From NCBI GenBank assembly GCA_025936955.1, contig JAICSL010000034.1, positions 1 through 10,213 of the forward strand: 10,213 nucleotides of DNA, in the 5' to 3' direction. Source of the stretch: Nitrososphaeraceae archaeon (lineage in GTDB: Archaea > Thermoproteota > Nitrososphaeria > Nitrososphaerales > Nitrososphaeraceae). Under the pieces are notes generated by a model that saw only the letters and a list, made by a program, of their open reading frames with translations, ran no database searches and had not been told where the DNA came from. The position numbers and the translations under genes are program-made. Shown in pieces: positions 7,372-10,213 of the stretch. The stretch's first letter is position 1, and each line of letters starts with the position of its first letter.

Positions 7372-8003
7372 TCAATATAAAATAATATAAACACAATAAT
7401 TTATCATATTTTGAGAATAATTGAGATTATACCAATTAGAAGTGATATATGATGTATTCTTATCATCAAAGAAATCAATATCAAACGATATAGATGGACC
7501 CTGGTGTAGTATTGATGGACACATTGATACAGATTTAGAGTATGCTAAAGTTCCAGATCTATAATAAAATGTTGCTGTAATGAATTTGACAGTAACTGCA
7601 TTTTGACCTATATTTTGTGTTTCACCGCGTAGATGTCCTGTCCTCTGTGAATCGATACTTTTCTGTTAAATCATTCATTACCAGAACAGTCTGGTCCTTG
7701 GGCATGTCAAAGACTTCAAGAAACGCAGGCATTGAAACATTACCCTTTACTTCGCTACTGCTGTGTTTTGTAATTATATGATTGTCAAGTGAAGGATTAC
7801 TAAGATGATAATTATTGTTATAAGAGTTAGTGTTAGTGGCTTTTTTACTATCAGGACAAATATTGTTAATATCGCAGGTGCTACCACTATCTTCACCACA
7901 TGGATCCGTTGATACAGCACAGGCCATGGTTCTGCAAATGCTAAAGGACTATTGCTAATAGTAGTATAAAAGATAATGATACTATTGGAAGAAATTTAAA
8001 AAG
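7372..8003 (-). pseudogene. Frameshifted remnant of a secreted FxLYD-domain protein
   Basis: The pieces of one secreted protein appear in successive minus-strand frames. At 7941-8003 there is a signal-peptide-like stretch, LFKFLPIVSLSFILLLLAIV. In another frame at about 7921-7944 LAFAEP resembles a signal peptidase site. At 7622-7927 a third frame has a polar, Asn-rich linker and MPAFLEVFDMPKDQTVLVMN. From about 7665 to 7372 a further frame reads IDSQRTGHLRGETQNIGQNA, then VTVKFITATFYYRSGTLAYS, then ISFDIDFFDD and ITSNWYNLNYSQ. The last part fits the FxLYD pattern (GEVxNxGxxxAxxVxIxATFY...SFxI). A switch near 7650-7660 would join EKY to SIDSQ. The role of the intact protein is unknown, and FxLYD domains are generally extracytoplasmic. 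The frames need at least two and probably three indels, so I treat it as a pseudogene. Confidence 0.5.
7622..7927 (-). CDS. Hypothetical 101-residue frame (probably the middle of the FxLYD remnant)
   Basis: The longest single frame in this stretch starts at the ATG at 7927 (MACAVSTDPCGEDSGSTCD) and ends RFTEDRTSTR before the TGA at 7622. It has four Cys in the first 25 residues, an Asn/Ser-rich middle, and a more structured end (MPAFLEVFDMPKDQTVLVMN). I recognise no domain. The hydrophobic signal-like sequence in a different frame directly upstream and the FxLYD-like sequence in a different frame directly downstream suggest it is an internal slice of one broken gene rather than an independent protein. 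Confidence 0.35.
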   Translation of the reverse strand: MACAVSTDPCGEDSGSTCDINNICPDSKKATNTNSYNNNYHLSNPSLDNHIITKHSSSEVKGNVSMPAFLEVFDMPKDQTVLVMNDLTEKYRFTEDRTSTR

Positions 8004-8147
8004 AAATTAATAAGCTAAGGCAAGTACTAAGTTGTTTGGCACTCATTTGCATGCCTCTACTACGATCATCAAAAATTATATTTCCTAAAAAGAGAAGGCT
8101 TTGGGTTATTATCTATGGCATTAGAGACGCATGACCAGTATATGGGC

Positions 8148-8155
8148 ATATAAAA
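8148..8155 (+). promoter_or_regulatory. TATA box upstream of the muconolactone isomerase-like gene
   Basis: The plus strand reads ATATAAAA, a strong archaeal TATA match about 50 bases before the ATG at 8204. Transcription would start near 8177 and give a short leader of about 27 bases, unlike the leaderless neighbours. No clear Shine-Dalgarno motif precedes the ATG. Confidence 0.5.
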
Positions 8156-8203
8156 CAGGTATTGAAACAAACGACTAAATCAATGGCGATCATATAGAAA
8201 TCC

Positions 8204-8512
8204 ATGGAATACCTCACTGATCTGGTCACGACGGTTCCCAAAGGAACTATTCCCTCCAAAGTCGATGAATTGCGCGCATCTGAGGCAGTGCGCGCCGCTG
8301 AGCTCGCCAAAGCAGGCCATTTAATCCGGCTCTGGCGTCCACCACTAGGTCCAGACGAATGGCGCAGCATCGGGCTCTTCCGCGCCGCCGACGAGGAAGA
8401 GCTTCACGAACTTCTAGCCTCATTACCACTTCACATCTGGATGAAGGTCACCATTACACCACTGACTCCGCATCCCAATGATCCTGAATATCGCACGTTA
8501 AGCCATGATTAA
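8204..8512 (+). CDS. Muconolactone delta-isomerase family protein
   Basis: This 102-residue protein matches the muconolactone isomerase (CatC-like) family throughout: N-terminal MEYLTDLVTTVP, the helix ELRASEAVRAAELAKAGHLI, RLWRPPLG, EWRSIGLFRAADEEELHELL, and ASLPLHIWMKVTITPLTPHP. The length is close to the usual 90-100. The founding enzyme isomerises muconolactone in the beta-ketoadipate branch of catechol degradation. It forms a ferredoxin-like oligomer in the cytosol. No other catechol-pathway gene lies in the window, so a different small-molecule role is equally possible. The gene is strikingly richer in G and C than its surroundings, with many GCG, CGC and GCC codons, which points to recent transfer from a GC-rich bacterium, plausibly an actinobacterium or proteobacterium. 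It appears intact. Two reverse-strand frames here are shadows. Confidence 0.88.
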   Translation: MEYLTDLVTTVPKGTIPSKVDELRASEAVRAAELAKAGHLIRLWRPPLGPDEWRSIGLFRAADEEELHELLASLPLHIWMKVTITPLTPHPNDPEYRTLSHD

Positions 8513-8862
8513 TTCGCAGGCCTAGCAACATTTTTGATGATGCCCGCAGCACCTCTGGTGATGTGTACAACAAGTTACTTTTATAGCAACAAACCCAAAA
8601 AGAACCTGCAATAATAGATAGAGATGCTAGATATAATGGCATTATCTCCAGTTTTTGACTTCGTATACTATGACATATTAGGCACCATAGATTCAATATG
8701 GTTATTTTAGATACTCAAAACGGGTAACATGCATTAGCAGATTCAAACCATTGACACAATATTGAAAATTTTCTGACTAGCCAGTGAAACCAAAAACTTT
8801 AAAGATCACCTACCTTCTATTCATATTAGAGTCCCTTTTTTAGAACTACTAATAATACGGAA
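8513..8862. other. Gene-poor stretch after the isomerase
   Basis: I see no convincing gene here. The first 70 bases stay moderately GC-rich and carry a short plus-strand open piece (NIFDDARSTSGDVYNKLLL, ending at the TAG at about 8582) that may be a scrap of the transferred segment. The rest is AT-rich with stops in all frames. A minus-strand frame at 8454-8696 is not convincing, because part of it lies antisense to the isomerase. Confidence 0.4.
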
Positions 8863-8863
8863 A

Positions 8864-8920
8864 TCTCTGGACCCTTCCAGTATTTTGAATGTATTAATAG
8901 TTAATTATTACAAATATCTA
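8864..8920 (-). repeat. Repeat-family copy D
   Basis: This segment matches 2982-3037 (the 5' end and upstream flank of copy B). Both contain TCTGGAC, TAGTATTTTGAAT or close variants, and an identical block of about 20 bases, TAGTTAATTATTACAAATAT. Copy D lacks three bases present in copy B and has an ATT where B has its ATG. It lacks the AENSIES core found in the other copies, so it is a truncated or diverged copy. Confidence 0.55.
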
Positions 8921-8972
8921 TGACAAATAAACTACCTTGAAAATTGAAGAGTGTCAGAAAATGTATGACTAG

Positions 8973-9119
8973 ACATCTGTAACACAACAATATGCTCGTG
9001 CTAGAATCTTAAGTGGATTGAATTAGTCAAAAAGAGAGTTGGCAAAGACTCAGGCCGAATATGACAGGTTCAAGAAATACAAGATGGAGAATTGCAATAA
9101 GCAAATGACCACAGCATAA
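8973..9119 (+). pseudogene. Fragment of unknown gene, interrupted by a TAG
   Basis: One plus-strand frame reads TSVTQQYARARILSGLN, then a TAG at 9024, then SKRELAKTQAEYDRFKKYKM and ENCNKQMTTA before the TAA at 9117. The run after the TAG is strongly helical and protein-like. It vaguely recalls the C-terminus of RhuM-type phage-related proteins (SK..A...AEYDKF), but that is a weak impression and I do not assign it. There is no start codon upstream of the stop. It is probably the remains of a longer gene. Confidence 0.35.
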
Positions 9120-9241
9120 AATCAGGTTTGGTCATAGTTGTAGTACATTAACAATATGTAAAGGGAATGGCTGTAAAACCCCTTTTGATCTGGAGTGCAC
9201 ACATAATAATGGTTAGCATTACTCTCTAAGGAGGAGACTGT

Positions 9242-9909
9242 TTAACCATGTTCCCTTAACCGTTTGCGGCGGGCAAGTTCGGCCTCGCTAGGTGTTTCAA
9301 GTCCAAGTGACCCCGTCCTGACTTCTCCTGAGCGCTCATAATTGGCGATTATAACTCCGCTCGGCGAAATCCCGCTTTCAAGAAGTTTGAACCCAGCTGG
9401 AATTGTGCCTTCTGCAAACAAGCGCTTACCGGTGCCAAGAGTAACAGGAAATATCTTTAGCCAAAGCTCGTCAACCAAGGCATGCTTCAAGAGTGTCTGA
9501 ACAAGATTGCTGCTACCATAAACTTGTATTTCTGGCCCGTCCTGCTCCTTTATCCTTTGATTCCATCTGGAACATCACCATTTATCAATTCTGAATTATT
9601 CCAGTCAAGCTTTGTCAGTGTCTTTGAAGCTACGTATTTCTTGGCGTTATTGAGTTTGTCCGCAAATGGGTCTTGATCTGTCTTCACGTATGGCCAGTGC
9701 GCCGCAAATATCTCGTACGTTTTTCTGCCAAGCAACAACTCAAAAGGTTTACTCGTCTGCTTGATCATCACATTAAGAAGAAAGTCATCAGAGTATCCCG
9801 CTACCCAGCCTTCGTGCTCAAACCCTCCAGCAGGATCTTCTTCAGGGCCGCCCGGAGCCTGAATCACATTGTCAAGTGTTATGAATGACAGGACAATTAG
9901 CTTTCTCAT
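9242..9909 (-). pseudogene. Dihydrofolate reductase / RibD C-terminal-like family gene, frameshifted
   Basis: The first part (9550-9909, 119 residues) begins MRKLIVLSFITLDNVIQAPG and contains FELLLGRKTYEIFAAHWP, typical of the YyaP/RibD-like DHFR family. It stops at a TAA directly after DGIKG. The remainder is in a different frame from about 9551: IKEQDGPEIQVYGSSNLVQT, then LVDELWLKIFPVTLGTGKRL, ending RRKRLREHG before the TAA at 9242. Joined, the product is about 200 residues, normal for the family, so a single one-base loss near 9551-9556 (in AAAGGATAAAGGAG) explains the break. Intact members are NADPH-dependent reductase-like proteins of mostly unknown substrate. The start is supported by GGAGAGGGG 6-14 bases upstream, lying within the 3' end of the preceding gene. 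This is a pseudogene unless the shift is a sequencing error or programmed. Confidence 0.85.
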
Positions 9910-10107
9910 TTATTTCCCCTCTCCTAAAATTTCCAGCAGATATGATTTTTCCAACCTGCGAAATATACTAATTACTACTTTTGAGCCTAAACGTAGGTAT
10001 CCCCTAGCATTGCAGGGTATACAGCACTTGCAACAATTATTATAAATTTGAACTCCATTCCTTTTGCATTTATCACATGATAACGTCGTAGTGATAGTCT
10101 TCTCCAT
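9910..10107 (-). CDS. Small cysteine-rich (zinc-finger-like) protein
   Basis: This 65-residue protein has seven Cys in a compact arrangement: C11-x2-C14, then C25, C26, C28, C29 and C32 (CDKCKRNGVQ and CCKCCIPCNARGY). The CxxC...CxxCNxxG spacing resembles the DnaJ central zinc domain and anti-TRAP-like zinc folds, so metal binding is likely, though the family is not certain. The C-terminal half is basic and helical (VVISIFRRLEKSYLLEILGE). Its TAA stop immediately precedes the ATG of the DHFR-like gene, so the two form an operon and may be translationally coupled. The ATG is favoured by a TATA-like box about 28 bases upstream. Confidence 0.6.
   Translation of the reverse strand: MEKTITTTLSCDKCKRNGVQIYNNCCKCCIPCNARGYLRLGSKVVISIFRRLEKSYLLEILGEGK
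9916..9924 (-). promoter_or_regulatory. Shine-Dalgarno site of the DHFR-like gene
   Basis: The minus strand reads GGAGAGGGG, 6 bases before the ATG at 9909 and inside the last codons of the cysteine-rich protein gene. It is the one clear ribosome binding site in the window, as expected for an internal cistron of an otherwise leaderless archaeal transcript. Confidence 0.55.
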
Positions 10108-10130
10108 ATTAATAAACTCATAATACAGTA

Positions 10131-10139
10131 GATAAAAAT
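10131..10139 (-). promoter_or_regulatory. Possible TATA box of the cysteine-rich/DHFR-like operon
   Basis: The minus strand reads TTTTTATC, centred about 28 bases upstream of the ATG at 10107, consistent with a leaderless first cistron. The match is AT-rich and only moderately specific. Confidence 0.4.
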
Positions 10140-10213
10140 CTAGAACTAAAATCTAAATTACCCTGAGTGCAATATCTGTGTACCAATAACAAAAAGATAA
10201 AGCTGACTTTGAG

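Noticed and set aside
8113..8429. Two minus-strand frames opposite the muconolactone isomerase-like gene
   Set aside because: They are shadows of a GC-rich gene whose sense frame matches a known family along its whole length.
8454..8696. Minus-strand frame of 80 codons
   Set aside because: It begins in non-coding DNA and ends antisense to the isomerase gene. No family resemblance and no promoter.
9160..9185. AAAGGG...CCCTTT inverted repeat that could be a terminator downstream of the DHFR-like gene
   Set aside because: Only six base pairs with a 14-base loop, and archaeal termination relies mainly on T-runs. Too weak to annotate.
9228..9256. Perfect Shine-Dalgarno-like AAGGAGG followed by a plus-strand ATG at 9248
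   Set aside because: The frame stops after three codons (MFP) and lies over the 3' end of the DHFR-like gene, so it is probably coincidence.
1..10213. Search by eye for CRISPR arrays, tRNA or rRNA genes, insertion sequences and integrases
   Set aside because: No regularly spaced repeats, no tRNA-like cloverleaf, and no recognisable transposase or recombinase motif. The dispersed repeats lack obvious terminal inverted repeats.

Overview
The window is AT-rich. Most genes lie on the minus strand, and several start codons sit about 25-29 bases downstream of a TATA-like box with no ribosome binding site, i.e. leaderless archaeal transcripts. A receiver-only response regulator, a tiny single-membrane-span protein, an FxLYD-type secreted domain and a bacterial-type P450 together suggest a soil ammonia-oxidising archaeon (Nitrososphaeria, Nitrososphaera/Nitrosocosmicus-like). 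The lineage is inferred from gene style; there is no marker gene in the window.

Layout. 72-479 (-) encodes an SRPBCC-fold protein and 845-2122 (-) an intact cytochrome P450. Between 2303 and 2799 (-) lies a decayed VOC/glyoxalase-family gene. 2841-3017 (-) is a 58-codon reading frame belonging to a dispersed repeat family with further copies at 560-760, about 6437-6505 and 8864-8920. 3152-3322 (-) encodes a 56-residue membrane protein. 3772-5772 (-) encodes a large patatin-like phospholipase with an Ig/PKD-like N-terminal domain. 6008-6370 (+) is an unknown protein whose reading frame looks coding well upstream of its first ATG. 6689-7285 (-) is the response regulator. 7372-8003 (-) looks like the frameshifted remains of a secreted FxLYD-domain gene. 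8204-8512 (+) is a GC-rich muconolactone isomerase-family gene, probably acquired from bacteria. 8513-9241 is a gene-poor stretch with repeat and gene debris. 9242-9909 (-) is a dihydrofolate reductase/RibD-like gene broken by a frameshift, directly preceded by a small cysteine-rich protein gene (9910-10107).

No multi-gene pathway is evident. The genes are mostly single transcription units separated by long spacers. The one clear operon is the cysteine-rich protein plus the DHFR-like gene. The overall picture is an accessory region with a few intact enzymes (P450, SRPBCC protein, patatin, isomerase), embedded in repeats and pseudogene remnants that conventional gene calling would leave as empty intergenic DNA.
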